Positions 34,664 to 47,142 of a stretch of DNA of 64,000 nt are shown one piece after another (within the stretch, counting starts at the first letter, position 1; every line of letters starts with the position of its first letter). The stretch lies in the NCBI GenBank assembly GCA_033807695.1, contig CM066302.1:682001-746000 (forward strand), written 5' to 3'. A program made the position numbers and the translations under genes. Source of the DNA: Daedaleopsis sinensis (taxonomy: Eukaryota; Basidiomycota; Agaricomycetes; Polyporales; Polyporaceae). The notes beneath the pieces were generated by a model. That model was not told the origin of the DNA. It made no database searches and worked only from the letters and a program-made list of their open reading frames with translations.

Positions 34664-36190
34664 CTTGGACGAATCTGTAGTTAACGGTAGGTGTTCGAAT
34701 TCGCGTATATGTGGGGGCAGTGGCCAAGTTGCTCTCCTATTTCTCCTGTCCTAATAATAGCTATAGCTGCTATTTTAGTAGGGTCAGCTCTCCTCCAGCC
34801 CTGTCCACTAGGTAAACTCGCGAGGGGTGTATATGGGTGTATAGGTCAAGGTCAGGTTCGTGGGCGGCGAGCGAACGTGGTACGTCATAGCTACCTAATA
34901 AGGTTATTCAAGCGCCCGTTAGCACCAGCGACGCGTCTACAAAGACAAACAACACGAACGCGTCGGTCAGACCACCGCGTCTCTTTCAGGTTCATCATGC
35001 ACATGGTCCAGACCGTGACTCCACCGACTCTTGCACTATGCTCAGGCTTGTCGCTCTCTGGTCACAGACTCTCAGCGAATGCATGCCACTATCTCGGATC
35101 AGTGGACTCGTGAAACTTACCATCACTTCGACTCTGCTGTCATGATGATAGGGCAGAGCCGATACAACCACCTTCCTGCAAGAAATCCGACCCCAGCGCG
35201 CCTGTCCCTCAGCTCGCTACTCTGCTGCGAAGACCACCCGGCCAAAGAGGTTGCGAGGTCAAGGTGGCAACCGCGGCGCATGCACGGTGCGCATCTGTCA
35301 CCGGCTCTGCGATTCTTGCATGCATCTGACGCACATGAATTCATTCTCCCGACTCTGCAAGAACAATAATATCAACTGCTCCCAGGACCCAGGTGCTCAC
35401 CCAGCCTGATCTGATCATGGATTCATCATGATGATGCACGAGCGACACTATGCACGTGGCTGTCGCTCCGAGTCTGTCGCTGCGGATCCCGCCTGCCACC
35501 TAGGACCTGTCATCCTACACGTACGCAACTGAACTCCAGTCGTAAGGCAGCCCCGGACAGCACACCGAAGCAGCGCGTGTGCGCTTTCGTAGCCTTGCTC
35601 TGTTGCAACAAACGCGCATCGCGAAACTTCCCTGAATAACTGGTACCACGGCGTGGTCAAGCAGAGCACGACTTCAAGTTGTCGCTGCACTCTCTCAGTC
35701 TCCGGACTGCCCCTTGCATGCATCACGCCCGTCGCTCCGAGTCTGCGCAACACGTTGAGCCGACCATGGTCAGTTGTGCCCCCCGACTCCGACTCCGACT
35801 CCGCGTCGACGTCGATCGGATCTCGGCCGGGCGGCGGGCACCGACTTCGAACATTCACCATCGACTACTCCTCCGAGTCAGCAGCCACGGATGTAACCAA
35901 GGCACCCCGGTCGACCCGCTCGCGTCCATGTACAGCTGTTTTCGTAAGTACAAGGCTCGTTGGTGATTGATATGAGCCGTTGGCCACGCTCACCGCTCCC
36001 TGCGCCCTCCCGAACAAGACTGCGGTCCAGTACAAGCTCTGCCTGGGTCCTGGGCCCTGACTCCTGGCGGAGCACGCGAGCCCGTCTGCTGCACGACGAC
36101 TATGCCAGTGCTATCCAGGCTCGCTCGCTCGCTCGACGCATACATGGCGGGAATATCGCGGGTATGGCGCATGCGACGCGCGCTCGGATG

Positions 36191-36220
36191 CGGACTCGGA
36201 CTCGGACTCGGACTCGGACT
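36191..36220. repeat. CGGACT hexamer tandem repeat
   Basis: Five consecutive CGGACT units. Confidence 0.9.
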
Positions 36221-38724
36221 GTGCGGATTCGGGCGGGCGGGCGGCGGCGGCGGCAGGTGAGGCGGGGCGAGTCCAGGCAACGCCGCCGTCTTGAATTCGG
36301 ACCACCGCCGCAGATCGCACCTCCGCCTAGAGAAGCCCTCGAACTCGAGTTCGAGCTCGCGATCGAGGGATTCGAGGGATTCGAGGGATCCGAGGGCTTG
36401 CATGCTTCCAGGACTCCAGGACTCGTGCACGTGTCTCGCTCAAACTGGGCGAAAACGAAAACGAAATTTAATGAGAACGAGAACGAAAAGGTCAGTGCAC
36501 CCATCTTCCTGCGGACTTGGAGCGGTCGGGCGACGCGACGGCGGCGGCGGCGGCGGCGGCGACGCGACAGGTGTTCTCGCGCAGCTCGCCCGGGCTCACT
36601 TCCCCTGCGGCTCTGGATCTGCCGGCCGGGACCCCGATCGTGTGCGTGCATACATGGACGCGAGTGCGCTGCGGCCTTGTACTATCCACTATCCACGGGG
36701 GGGTCGGGCGTGCGTGTGTACCTGCGTCGGGTACAGCAGCATACATATTACATACTGCCGCGAGCCTCATCGTGATCGCTGCTGGTGTGGTGTGGTGAGC
36801 CCGTACGTGCCCGAGGCGGCGTCCATGCACCAGTACTAGTGACCACGAGCAGGATTCTAGGCCTGTCTGAATCCGCCACCGAACACGAAGCAGTCACGGT
36901 CGCCCGCGTGCACTGGAGTCTGGCAGCACCGCCCCCGGCCGCGTGCGCTCCCCTTCGAAGCCTCGCCGGCGCACTCAGGCTGGACCCTGCAGCTGGTGCA
37001 CCGCTCTGAAAGCTGAATCGTTCGTGCGCGTCGGCGTCGGCGAGGAATTCGGAAGCACCCTCCGTACGTGCGCCATCCCCACCTTAGGCCTTAAGCGTAA
37101 GCTTCTCCACCGAGACCATTCTACCCTATGATATGAACGCGAGAACGCGAGAACTCACTATATAGCCAGATGTAGCCTCCGTGTCAGTGTCACTGTCTCG
37201 CGGGCTTTGTATGTATAACGGTACCGGGCGGCGGACGCGACAGGGTCGACGGCGTGCCCGCTGATGCGCGTCCACGGACCACGGTGTATACGTACGCGCG
37301 GCGGGCACGTTCTGCGCCCGTGTTGCGCTGTGTCGCGGGGATGAACGTTAACGTTCACAAGCTCTTGTTCGCCGGCTGCAGTGTACAAACAAGACCGCGG
37401 GCGCTCGCGTACGCGTACGCTGGCGGTGACGCGGACGAGGGTGCTCACTGTACTTACCGAGTGGCACGCAGCGTACGCGGTCGCGGTCTTGTGCACGGTC
37501 GTTGTGTGTGCGTTTGTGTGCGCATGCGAGGGCCAAGACTCGGACGCGGGCGCGGTGGCGCATCGCGCGCATCCATCACGTCGAGGACTGGACGGGGACG
37601 GTGCGCGGCGAGAACTTCCGTGGTTCGCGGGCGTCCTGTATACGTATCGGCTCATTGGACATTTCGCAGTTCGAACGAGCTCTGACTCAGGCTGTAGGTG
37701 TCGCGTCGATGGTCGATATCGAGTGCATCGAGTGGGCCGGCGGTCGCCATGACGTTAGCGAGGGCGTATAATTGTCTCGGAGACGGAAGCAGAAGAGACG
37801 ATATGAATGTCTCGCCGGTCTCCAGTGCGCATGTGCTTCCGCGAGCTTCCCTGACGGCGTCGGTGGATACACGGGCTCCGCGAGCAGATGGTAGACCGAG
37901 AGCACGACGACGGGCGATACGGATACGAACTCGAGGAAGACGCGTGAGGCGACACATTGAACTCTGCGCGAACGAATCTGCGGCCGGCGGTAGCGGAGAG
38001 AGGGACACGAGGGCGGTAGTGGCAGGCACGCCATCTGGAGTGGCGTGGTAGCGCCGGTCTAATTGTCGGGGCGGACGGGGCGGGATCGGAGATCTTGGGA
38101 ATGAGTGGTTCTGTGACGGAGGACGTCGTGCAGCGATGGCCAGCGATGGCTTATCCAAAGGCGCTAGGTCCGAGCACAGACAATTGCAGCCCGGCCCTCT
38201 TAAACCATGCCTCCCCATCCCCTCCGCCCTTTCTACCCCCACTCCGCGCACTCGGACGCCCTCACGACCCGCGACGACGGCGACGGACAACGCTCACGAC
38301 CACCCACCGCGAACTTGAACATCCCCGACGCGGCCGCCCCACAGAAGCAGACCCGAGTCGGAATCTGCAGCCCGCCTGCCTGCCCTGGCGACGCGCGACT
38401 AGCGGTCTGTGGTGAGTGTGTTCCCTGCGAGCAGCTGTTCCTGTCGCGCCGTGCCTATCGCCCACCGACGCTAATTCGGCCCTCGTCAGCCTGCAGAACG
38501 TCCTGCTTATCCCCACCCGTCGGCCAGGCGATCGCCCGCCCGCTGCACGCTCCGTCCCTCTTCTGCGCCCGAACGCAATTTGACCGGCTGGGGCCCTTCA
38601 ACTTCCAGCAAAGTCCGACCGCGAGCTGTCGTCATCGTGTCCCGCGCTCATATATATCTGTGAGCCCCCGCCTCTTCCCAACTCTATCTCTGCTTGCCCC
38701 TTCGCCCCGCCTCGACCGGCTTTC

Positions 38725-38785
38725 ATTTATTCTTCGTCTTCGTCTTCATCTCGCCTCTCTCTCATCTCTTCCATCCTACGCAGCC
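38725..38785 (+). promoter_or_regulatory. CT-rich promoter tract
   Basis: Long pyrimidine run (TCTTCGTCTTCGTCTTCATC and following) some 70-130 bp before the start codon at 38854, as often seen upstream of highly transcribed fungal genes. Role inferred. Confidence 0.35.
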
Positions 38786-38853
38786 CCTCCGTTTCAGGCC
38801 GCCTTGCTTCTTCGCCGCAGCCCGACACTTCATCTCCAGCTCCATCCTGCACC

Positions 38854-41800
38854 ATGTCCACCGTGAACGGCCCGTTCATGCCGCTCGAGGTGCGTACCCA
38901 TCGCCCCCCTCCGATCCTCCCACATCCCACGCGCGCCGCGCGGTCGCGTAATCCGTGAGCTTACCTCCTCCTTCCTTGCTCCCGCAGCTCCTCCCGGACT
39001 GGCTCGTCGAGAGCCCGATCACGTTCGACGACCTCAAATGCACCTCCGCGCCCTCCACCATCTACCGCATGGCCCTCCCCCGCGCCCCCCCTAGCACTGT
39101 TCATGGCCCAGCCGATCGCAGGGCGCGCGCGCGCAGGTCCCCCCAGCCCCAGCCCCAGCCCCCGTCTGCGTTCCGCGGCCAGGACCACCGGGAAAGCGTC
39201 GTGAGCATCATCGCGTCCGACGATAGCGAATCCGAGGACGAGGAGGACGACGACGACGCGCGCTCGATCCGCGCCAAGCCGCTCGACCTCCACCTCCACC
39301 TCCACCTCTTCGAAGACGACAGCGACGACGAAGCCGCGGCCCCAGCGACAGCGGCGGATCTGGATCTGGATCTGGAGCACGCGCCGAAGCAGGAGCAGGA
39401 GCCGCAGCAGGAGCAGGACGCGGAAGCGCGCAGCTTCCTCTGGGACCTCGACGTGCCCTCCGACTCGGACAGCTCCGACGACGACTCGACGCTGAACGGG
39501 CACGATTCAGAGCAGGAGCCCGACCCGTCCCCCATCGACCCCTTCCTCCCCGGCGCCCCCGCCCCGCACCCGCACCCCGGACCCGGCCCCGCGTGCAAGG
39601 CCAAGTCCGAGGCTCCCCCCGCACCGGACGGCCGCGCGCCGTGGCTCGTGCAACTCGACGTCGACGCGCGCGCGCTCGCGGCGCTCGACGAGCAGCTGCT
39701 GCAGTCCCCCCTCGACGCGTTCGCGGACCTGTGCTACGCGCGCGCTGTCGCCGCGCAGCCCCCGCCCCAGCCCCAGTCCCCCGCACGGCGCCGGCCCCCT
39801 AGACTGTCGCGCTGCAGCGAGGAGCCCCAAGAATCCATGCCCGCCGCGGTGGAGGACGGCGGGAGCGACTCCGACTCGGACACGGACGCAGACACGGACT
39901 CGGGCTCGGACGCAGACTCGGAGCAGCTCGCGTCGCCCGCCCCCGCCCCCGCCGCTGGGGCGCGCCCGCGCGTGTACAGCCCGCCGCCGCCGCACCGGCA
40001 CTACCACTACAACCGCGACCACTACCGCGGACATTTTCGGGGGGAGAGCGAGGGGTCGGGGAGGTTGCAGGTGAGTACGCGTCCTTCTGCTGTTCTATGC
40101 GCCTTCGTTGTGGTGCCCTCTTCGTCGTCCCGTCCTCTTCGTTGGCTTCGCTTTTTTGCGCAAGACAGCGAAGCCGTCGTGCCTTGCTGCGCGGCGGGTG
40201 GGCTTCGCTGTCTGTCTGTCTGTCTGTCTCCGCCGCGCGGCTGGCGCTGGTACTGGTGCTGGGGCATCACGCCAATCGTGAACGTGTATGGCTGGCAGCG
40301 TGCCTCTCGCGCTGTCGGGCTCGGGCTCGGACTCTGGGTGTTTCGGTCAGCCTGCGCGGGCTCGCATCCAGCGTCCGCCAGCCCGCTCGTGCGTGCTACG
40401 ACGTCCGGAGCGCGGCGTATGGTCAGACGGGCCCTCTGCGCCTGCGTGTGTGCGCTCTCGCGCCGCCATCGAGCACCCTGAGCTTACTCAGTACTGCCTG
40501 GGGTGCGGGGTGCGGGGCGAGTGCGCGCGGCCCACACTCGCATCTCATCTGTCAATGTGCAGGGGGCCGTCTCATCGCTCGATCGCCCTGCTGGCGCGAG
40601 CGCGGACGCGGACGCGCGCGAGTCCGGTTCGGAGCGTGTGCTGCGTAATAGGGACGCGTGGTGTGGCCCTGGCCCGTGCTAGCGAGCGAGTGGCACAGGC
40701 TGCAGCTGGGTGTGCCGCGCACGTACCGGTATCGTGGCGTATCGGGGCGATGTGTGGACTGGACTGCGTTCGCGGGCGGCGCCAGACGGCAGACGGCAGA
40801 TGCCAGATGCCAGATGCCAGATGGCCTGGGGTCCTGGCCCCGGTCCCGGTCTGCAGTGCTCAGAACTGAGAACGTGCGATGGGTGGCCCGGGCGCGATTG
40901 AGTTGAGGTGAGATTGGTGAACGTTGAGGACGATTCTGGGGCCGCACATCATCTTGGTCCTGTAAGTAGTTGGCCGCATGTGCGCCGCGTCTGCCGCATG
41001 CTGTTCGCCGAGCTGCGGCAGCGGTTGTGGCAGCGGTTGTGGTCAAAGTTCGGCAGGCTCGAACTCTGCGTCCCGACGAGAGTGGTGTGCGCACATCTAC
41101 CTTCGTCACGTTTACGCCTTCGATGATCAATCACGTCCTGCAATGTGTCCCGTGTCCCGCGAACCTTGTGCGAAATCTTCCACTGCGGCCTTCGCGTCTT
41201 CGCAGTGTTTAGCTCTAGCTCGAACGCACGCACGCGACGCTGACGTTGACTGGGTTTCCCCTGCACAGGCCGCTTCTCCACCCCCAGCCTTCTCGAAAGA
41301 CCTCCAGCACCAGCACCAGCACCAGCATCCCTACCACCAGCACCAGCATCAACATTCGTACCCTCACCAGCAGAAGCCTCTCCCCGTCCTGCCCCCGTCC
41401 TCGCCATCGCCATCGCCGTCACCCTCCCCACCACACTCCGCCCGCGCGCACGACTACAGCTTCGGCTTTGACGCTCGCAACTCGGACCCGCACGCGGACC
41501 CATACCCCAACCCATACGCCTCCCCCACATATCCATACGCCGTCCACACATCCACATATCCATACGCCTCCCGCACATACCCATACGCAGACCCATACGC
41601 AGACGCAGACGCAGACGCACCGCTGCGCCCTGCGACCGCGTCCCCGCCCCCGCTGCACCTGCCCTCGCCCGCCGTCTCGCAGGCACAGCTCGCGTTCCTC
41701 TTCGGGCGCGGCGGCGCGCTCCCGCGCCCCGCCGAGTCCGTCCACTTCTTCCCCGCCGCGCCCGGCGGCGGCGAGACTGGCCATGGGATCAGGGCCGGGA

Positions 41801-41973
41801 ACGGCGGGAACGGCGGGAATGGGAATGGCGGCGGAAACGGGAATGGGGGCGGAAACGGGAAGACGCGGGCGCGGAGGGGCACGCTGCGGATCTCGACGGC
41901 GCCGGGCTCGGGCTCGGGGTCTGGCGGGACGTGGCTGCAGCGGATACGGGCTGGGTTCTCGCCCGGGGCGTGA
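38854..41973 (+). CDS. Low-complexity, probably disordered protein of unknown function
   Basis: Three exons (38854-38889, 38988-40070, 41269-41973) join in frame to 607 residues. The short N-terminal region is ordered-looking: MSTVNGPFMPLE, then LLPDWLVESPITFDDLKCT and STIYRMALPRAP. The rest is low complexity: acidic serine tracts (DSESEDEEDDDDAR), His/Leu runs, HQHQHQ blocks, repeats of DADADA and SPSPSPSP, a Tyr-Pro-Tyr-Ala-rich stretch and a Gly/Asn-rich stretch before a basic tail. I recognise no domain; the composition suggests intrinsic disorder and possible phase-separating or regulatory behaviour. Intron 2 is 1198 nt, which is exceptional here and may hide an additional exon. The 12-residue first exon is supported by exact phase. 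Confidence 0.6.
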
Positions 41974-42005
41974 GCGTTGAGCTCGTGATACGTGGTTCGT
42001 GGTTC

Positions 42006-42050
42006 TGGATTCTGGATTCTGGATTCTGGATTTTGGATTTTGGATTTTGG
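42006..42050. repeat. TGGATTC/TGGATTT heptamer repeat
   Basis: About six tandem TGGATTY-type units just after the preceding gene's stop. Confidence 0.85.
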
Positions 42051-42477
42051 AGGACGACGCGGGCGCGGGACTCGACGTCCGTCGCCGCCTTCACTCGACT
42101 TTGGACTTTCGGCCGTTCGGATCGTAGATGCGTGTCTGCGTGCGTGCGTGCGATATACGCACTTTGAAAAGTTTGCCCTGCCCTATCCTGCCCTGCTTGC
42201 CCTACGTTCGCGCCCCGCTCACGACGCGCTTAATCTGTCCCCTCCTTCTCCCTTCGCATTCTCCTCCACATTCGCATTCGCAGTCACATTTGTATCTGCT
42301 GTACTGCGCTGTTGTGTGTACGTACGTGTACTGTATACTGTATTCTCATCCGGATCCGGATCCCGTGCGCCTCGCGCTTGCTTTCGCTCCCCCGCCGCCT
42401 GCTGCCTGCCCTACTAGTGCTGTCTACCGTAAACTACTGTTGCATACATACGTATCCGCTTGCTTTTCGCGACTTCG

Positions 42478-43480
42478 TCCGACGGTCTTGTCCCAGAGCC
42501 CTTCGGTAAGTAAGCACCAGTACTCTATCCACGCGTTGCGTGGTATCGCAACGTCGTTGACCTTCATGCACAATGCACATGCCAGACTCGGACGCCGTCG
42601 ACACGATCCTCGCCCGCATGCTCGACGTCGGCTTCCAGGATCCGGACTCTGGCTCCTCTCCGCCCACACCGCCGCCCGCGCACGCCCACACCATCGCCCG
42701 CGCACGCCGTTCGACTCGACCCCCGGGCCGGAGGTCTTCGACACCCATACACCCAAACACCCGATTCTTCATCGAGATCCATGGCCAGCTCCGGGGCCCG
42801 GCCTTCCCCGACCCCCGGCGTGGGCGGTGTCCAAGTCCAAGTCCAAGTCCAAGTCCAAGTCCAAGTCCAGGGCGAGGTCGAATTCGAATCCGAATCCCTG
42901 CTAGTAGCTACGGCGTACGCGCCTCCAGTCCGAGTCCGACCACCTGATCATGATCATGATCGCGCACGGCGTGCGAGGGGCAGTCGTTCACAACCGACCA
43001 GGAGAAGTTTGTCGAGACGTTCCCGGACGTCTTAGCGTCCTCGGTGTCGACCAGAGCACGCTCACTGGCATCGACTGCTCGGAGCTCAGTACTTATCCCC
43101 CAGCCGCCGCCGCTCCCCGCAAGCAGCCACCCGCAAGCAGCCACCCACCCGCACTTCCCGGCTGGCACGACCGCGGCCGATGTCGATGCCAGTGTCGAGC
43201 AGGCGTGCGCGGAGACACCTTCCCGTCCTTCCTGGCCACTGACCGCGGTCCGGCTACTTCGAACGCCCCCGTGTAAGCCATCGTTGTTGCGCTGACCAAA
43301 TTGTCATGTTCGCAGCCCCAACGTGTGAGTTGCAGCGGAGCATGCTCACGGTGCGAACGGCAGACTGCAGTCGTCGAGTCAGGACTCAGGAAATGTGTCA
43401 GTCTCTCCTGCGCCCAAGGTCCGCACTGTGTGCTTTTGGAATGTATCGATGGTACTTGTATTCGGTACAAGTCGATCGAC
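42478..43480 (+). pseudogene. Decayed copy of the class II peroxidase gene
   Basis: Sequence from 42478 matches the versatile peroxidase at 51765-53154 from the end of its exon 4 (GACGGTCTTGTCCCAGAGCC) through its last exon and into its 3' flank. Recognisable are DAVDTILARMLDVGFQD, a rearranged stretch where WLLSAHTVGAAD should be, ACGAGGGGCAGTCGTTC and GGAGAAGTTTGTCGAGACGTTCCCGGAC-type segments, the proline-rich tail, and the CCCCAACGTGTGAG end. Several deletions and frameshifts, plus expansion of a TCCAAG hexamer, destroy the reading frame. The 5' exons carrying the distal histidine are missing. It is a partial duplicate about 9 kb upstream of the intact gene. Confidence 0.85.
42830..42869. 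repeat. TCCAAG hexamer expansion
   Basis: Six to seven tandem TCCAAG units inside the dead peroxidase copy; absent from the intact gene. Confidence 0.92.
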
Positions 43481-43714
43481 CGACGTAGCTGCGTAAAGCA
43501 ACGTTGTCATCAGCACGCCCTGTCCTGTTTTCTTGTCAACGTCTTCTACGAGCCACTGGCACCCAGCGTAGGCTCTGTCTGACACGTCACTTATCCTCTC
43601 ATGGTGCGTACTTGGATCTAAGCGAACATGATACATGGTCTCGAACTAACTAGTAGACTTAGTCGAAGCTTTCAAGTTATACCAGTTTCTGACCAATGCA
43701 ATGCCCTCCTTCGC

Positions 43715-44290
43715 CTATAGTACATCAGCGTACCACCTGCAGAGCCATTGGTATGCTCTTTGAGTCGGGGATTTAGGCAAGGGGCCCTTCTTGAAATTAT
43801 AGCGGACCGGGGCAATGATGGCCATCTTGATGATCTCCACGACGTGGCGGTGACTGCTGGCAGGAGGAGTGGACTCGGAGGTGTCTGGATCCTTGGAGTG
43901 TTTGCCCGCAGGGCCCGGCATGCCTGATTCCCCAACAGCGGGAGGCGAGCCAATGCCACAGATGTCGCATACGATTTCGTCGTGAGGTTGGGCGACCTCG
44001 TAGAAGAAAAGAAGGACACCGCCGAGGGAGGACAGTTTCTTGACTATGGTGTGAATGGCCCGGCGAGTCATCGCCAGCTGCACAGGCTTCTGCATAGGCT
44101 GCTGATACGGGGATGCCCTGTAGCTTGCACTTCACCTCGTAGAACATCCTGAGGCGTTCCTTGAACTTGTTGACCTCCCATCCGAGGGCATACAGTAAAT
44201 GTGTGGCGCCTGCTCGTACTAGTCGAAAGGATACGCGGAAGCACAGCCGCACAGTCCGAGTCATTTTGGCTGGATTCGAATGCACTTGCT
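43715..44290 (-). CDS. Unassigned protein, possibly frameshifted
   Basis: On the minus strand a frame beginning MTRTVRLCFRVSFRLVRAGA near 44262 continues GWEVNKFKERLRMFYEVKC. A second frame then takes over near 44095 with MTRRAIHTIVKKLSSLGGVL and DEIVCDICGIGSPPAVGESG, ending near 43715. Both look protein-like, but no intron of usual length can connect them, so a frameshift or two separate exons with unusual splicing must be assumed. I recognise no family. It lies between the dead peroxidase and the mitochondrial carrier. Confidence 0.3.
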
Positions 44291-44918
44291 CGCGGATAGC
44301 GGAGTAGAAACTCGGAGAGCTGAGGTTCCATCATGGCATATATAGTCTTGTGACTCAGGGCCCTGGCAACAACATGATAATCTGGAGGGAGGTGCTTACA
44401 GACCTTATGGCTTCGACTGAGTGGTCAGATTGGCCCTCAGTATCGCCGATACTACTAATCCGAGCGGTAGAGGCTGGCATGGTACTACGTGTGGATTGTG
44501 ACGAAGAAGAAAACGGCTGCCAGGCGTTGAGTAGCATTGAGTACTAATGAGATGACAGGGGCAGTGAATATTAATGAAGTTCGTCGACAGTCGACTGTTC
44601 AGTGAGCGAATTATTCCTGGACACGAACATCAAGTCCTTTTCACGTGCTGGGGCCTGAGTATTCCGCGGCTCTGTCGTCCGATCTCTACAGACTCCATAG
44701 ACCACACTACATGGGCTGAAAGTACATTCTACTAGTACTATTGGCAGTTAGCTATTAGTTACAAAGTACTACTGCCGCGACCGGCAAGTGACAAGTATAC
44801 TAATTGATTGAAGTCGCAGAAGAAAGAACTCAGGTTAGACTTTACATTTGTAAGTTAATAGGTTGAAACATTCATGACCAGAAGTTATGGTGTTCGTCGA
44901 CGGTCGTACCGCGGGGAT

Positions 44919-44937
44919 GGGGGGGGGGGGGGGGGGG
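44919..44937. repeat. Poly-G run (19 nt)
   Basis: Nineteen consecutive G residues; the length may be inaccurate in any assembly. Confidence 0.9.
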
Positions 44938-45186
44938 ATGTGACGAGCTTCTTCGGGGAACGTTATGGTATGTGTCGCGCGTGCAGAGTGTACAACATGC
45001 GATTGTTCATTGTTCATTGCAGCGGCCCCCATGAGGATATAATGATACACGGGCCCCCACTGGCATCGTCCTACCAGGCCAGCCTTCTCCCTCTCAAGCC
45101 CATATGTCCCAACAACACCGATGCCGATCGACCCAGCCCACGATCTCCGATCTCCGAGCTCTAGAGTCTTCGCAGCACGCGCACGC

Positions 45187-47142
45187 TCACTCGCTATACG
45201 TGACGTCCTCGCTGCTCCCCTGCATCGTCTCCATCGCGCGCCGCACGCGCTCGTACACGGCGAACACGACCGCCTGCCCCGGCGCGACGCGCAGCACGCG
45301 CGGCGTGATGCCCTTGTAGAACGAGCGCACGCCCTCCTGCCGCCACATCTCGGACGCGATCGCCGCGATCCGCTGGAACGCGCTCTGCCCGGGCGCGGCT
45401 TCCGCCTTTTGGAGGCCTGGGGGCCGCGCGTGCGTCGGGATCGGTCGAGGGGTCGGTCGAAGGGTTGAGGAGGACGCGCACGGGCGAGCCGTTCACGAGG
45501 CGTGCGAGGGGGCGGGGGTGGGGTTGGAGTCGGGGGTGCACAGAACTGTCAGTACGCGGGTCGGCGCGCGGAACGGGGAAGGCACGTACGGGTCTTGATC
45601 GTGTCGATCGGCGCGTTCGAGAACGGGCCCATCGCGCCCGAGACGAGTCCGATGAGCATGTGCTGGTACGAGGGCAGGTCGACGAGCTCCGGCTGTGCGC
45701 GCTGCGCGAACTTCTTCAGCTCCTGGTACGCCGTGAAGTTCGCGCCTGCGCGGTGCATGCGAATATATAGACAACCAAGTCAGCGTCCCCCATCAGACAA
45801 CGCGGATGGCAACGAAAGGAAAGGAGAACGAGAACGAGAACGAAAACGACAGGAGAGGGGCAAAGACAAAGACGCACCCTGGTTCGTCGCCTGGCGCAGC
45901 GCGGTGAGCGACACCCCACGGTAGAGCGCGCTGAAGCCCTCCTCGCGCACGATCGCGTACACGGCGTGCCCCGCGTTGCGGTAGCGCGGCGCCTCGAGCG
46001 GGTCCGCGAGCGAGTGCTGCTGCGCCTGCAGCCGGATCTTCACGACCTCCATCGGGGTCACGACCGCGACCGCCTCCGTGACGCCCGCGCCGAGGCCGGC
46101 TGTGGGCGACGCATGTCGCGCGAGGAGGAGCGTAGTCGGCGCGCGGGCGTGCAGTGTGGCGTTGCAGAGGGGCGGGGTCCAGCGGATCCGGAAGGCGGAA
46201 GGCGGAAGGCGGAAGGCGAGCAGAGCAGACCAGTCAGTCAGCCTGGAGCCAGCCATATGCACACGCCGCGGACCGCTCACCGATGAAGATGTTCCCGACG
46301 CTCGTCGCGCCCGTGTGCGGGTCCGCGAGCCAGCCCTTGTACTTCTCGAAGCTCGCGAAGCGGATCGCCATCTTGGGCACGATGCCGGAGAGCACCGCGC
46401 CGAGGCCCTTGTAGAGCGCGAGCGGCGTCTCGCGCCGCACGATCATCGCGCCCGTCGCGACGAACCCGCGGGGCTTCGTCTGTCAGAAGGGGCGGGTTAG
46501 TGAGGGGGAGCGCAGTTTGAGTGGGGACAGATGTGCGAGTGGACTGTATGCGCGGGAGGGGCTCCGAGGAGAACGAGCTTCGTGCCCATGTCCACTTCTT
46601 ACAATGCGTTGCAAGATGTTGAAGACGTCGATGTATGCGCTGCAGCATGTGCAGACGCGTGCCAAAGACACGCCCTGTACAACTCGCTGTACAGGGCCTC
46701 GAACGGCCGTGCTTCTCGCGCTCAGAATCACCGGACGATCCTCCGCAGAGGTGCGCAGATAGAGCCGTCGGAGATATCGATCGCGGTTTTCCGTTCTAGC
46801 TCCACCCCGACGAGCCCAAGGCCGCATGCATGCATGCTCGTGCGGGTGCGGAGACAAGCCCGGCGCACGAAGAAGCCGAGTGCGCGCGGGAAGCCAAGAG
46901 ATGTGAGATATGGTGGATGACACTCACTCCTGGGGCGCGCCCGGACTTGGACAGCTGCATGCGGACCTTGATAGTGTCGAGGGGTTGGCAGCATAGCTGG
47001 ATGCGTGCACAGAGGCGAATGTGAGGACCAGCAGGAGCGTATGCAGAGAAAGTGGACGCACCGCTTCCATCGCGCCTGCGATGCCTCCCGCGGTGAGTTG
47101 GGTGGCGAACCCTACGGGCTTCTTCTCTGCTGCGCGCGTCAT
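45187..47142 (-). CDS. sfc1: Mitochondrial succinate/fumarate carrier (Sfc1/Acr1 type)
   Basis: Six exons (47142-47062, 46996-46928, 46479-46281, 46099-45878, 45745-45590, 45416-45187) join in phase to 318 residues, close to the roughly 320 of yeast Sfc1. The three mitochondrial-carrier signatures are present: QPLDTIKVRMQL, TPMEVVKIRLQAQ and APIDTIKTRLQK. Sfc1-type segments include YKGLGAVLSGIVPKMAIRF, AGLGAGVTEAVAVV, YRGVSLTALRQATNQGANF and YKGITPRVLRVAPGQAV. The protein sits in the inner mitochondrial membrane and exchanges cytosolic succinate for matrix fumarate, linking the glyoxylate cycle to the TCA cycle and gluconeogenesis. Nothing abnormal was seen in the reading frame. Confidence 0.93.

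Larger units (their letters stand above)
34664..38853. other. 4.2 kb without a supportable gene
   Basis: GC-rich DNA with many overlapping open frames on both strands, none with a recognisable motif. It holds a CGGACT-type hexamer repeat at 36191-36220, GCGGCG runs near 36535-36565, and just before the next gene a CT-rich tract (38725-38785) of the sort common in fungal promoters. Open frames here are best explained by base composition. Confidence 0.5.

Noticed and set aside
35960..36830. Long overlapping frames on both strands
   Set aside because: Arise from hexamer and GCG repeats; no start context, splice logic or motif.
37158..38290. Long frames on both strands
   Set aside because: High GC and low stop-codon density explain them; nothing recognisable.
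38961..40034. Several long minus-strand frames opposite the disordered-protein gene
   Set aside because: Pure compositional shadows of a GC-rich repetitive exon.
42830..42869. Short regular repeats as a possible CRISPR-like array
   Set aside because: Uninterrupted hexamers without spacers, in a eukaryote; a microsatellite.
44919..44937. Poly-G tract as a functional element
   Set aside because: More likely simple slippage or assembly uncertainty.
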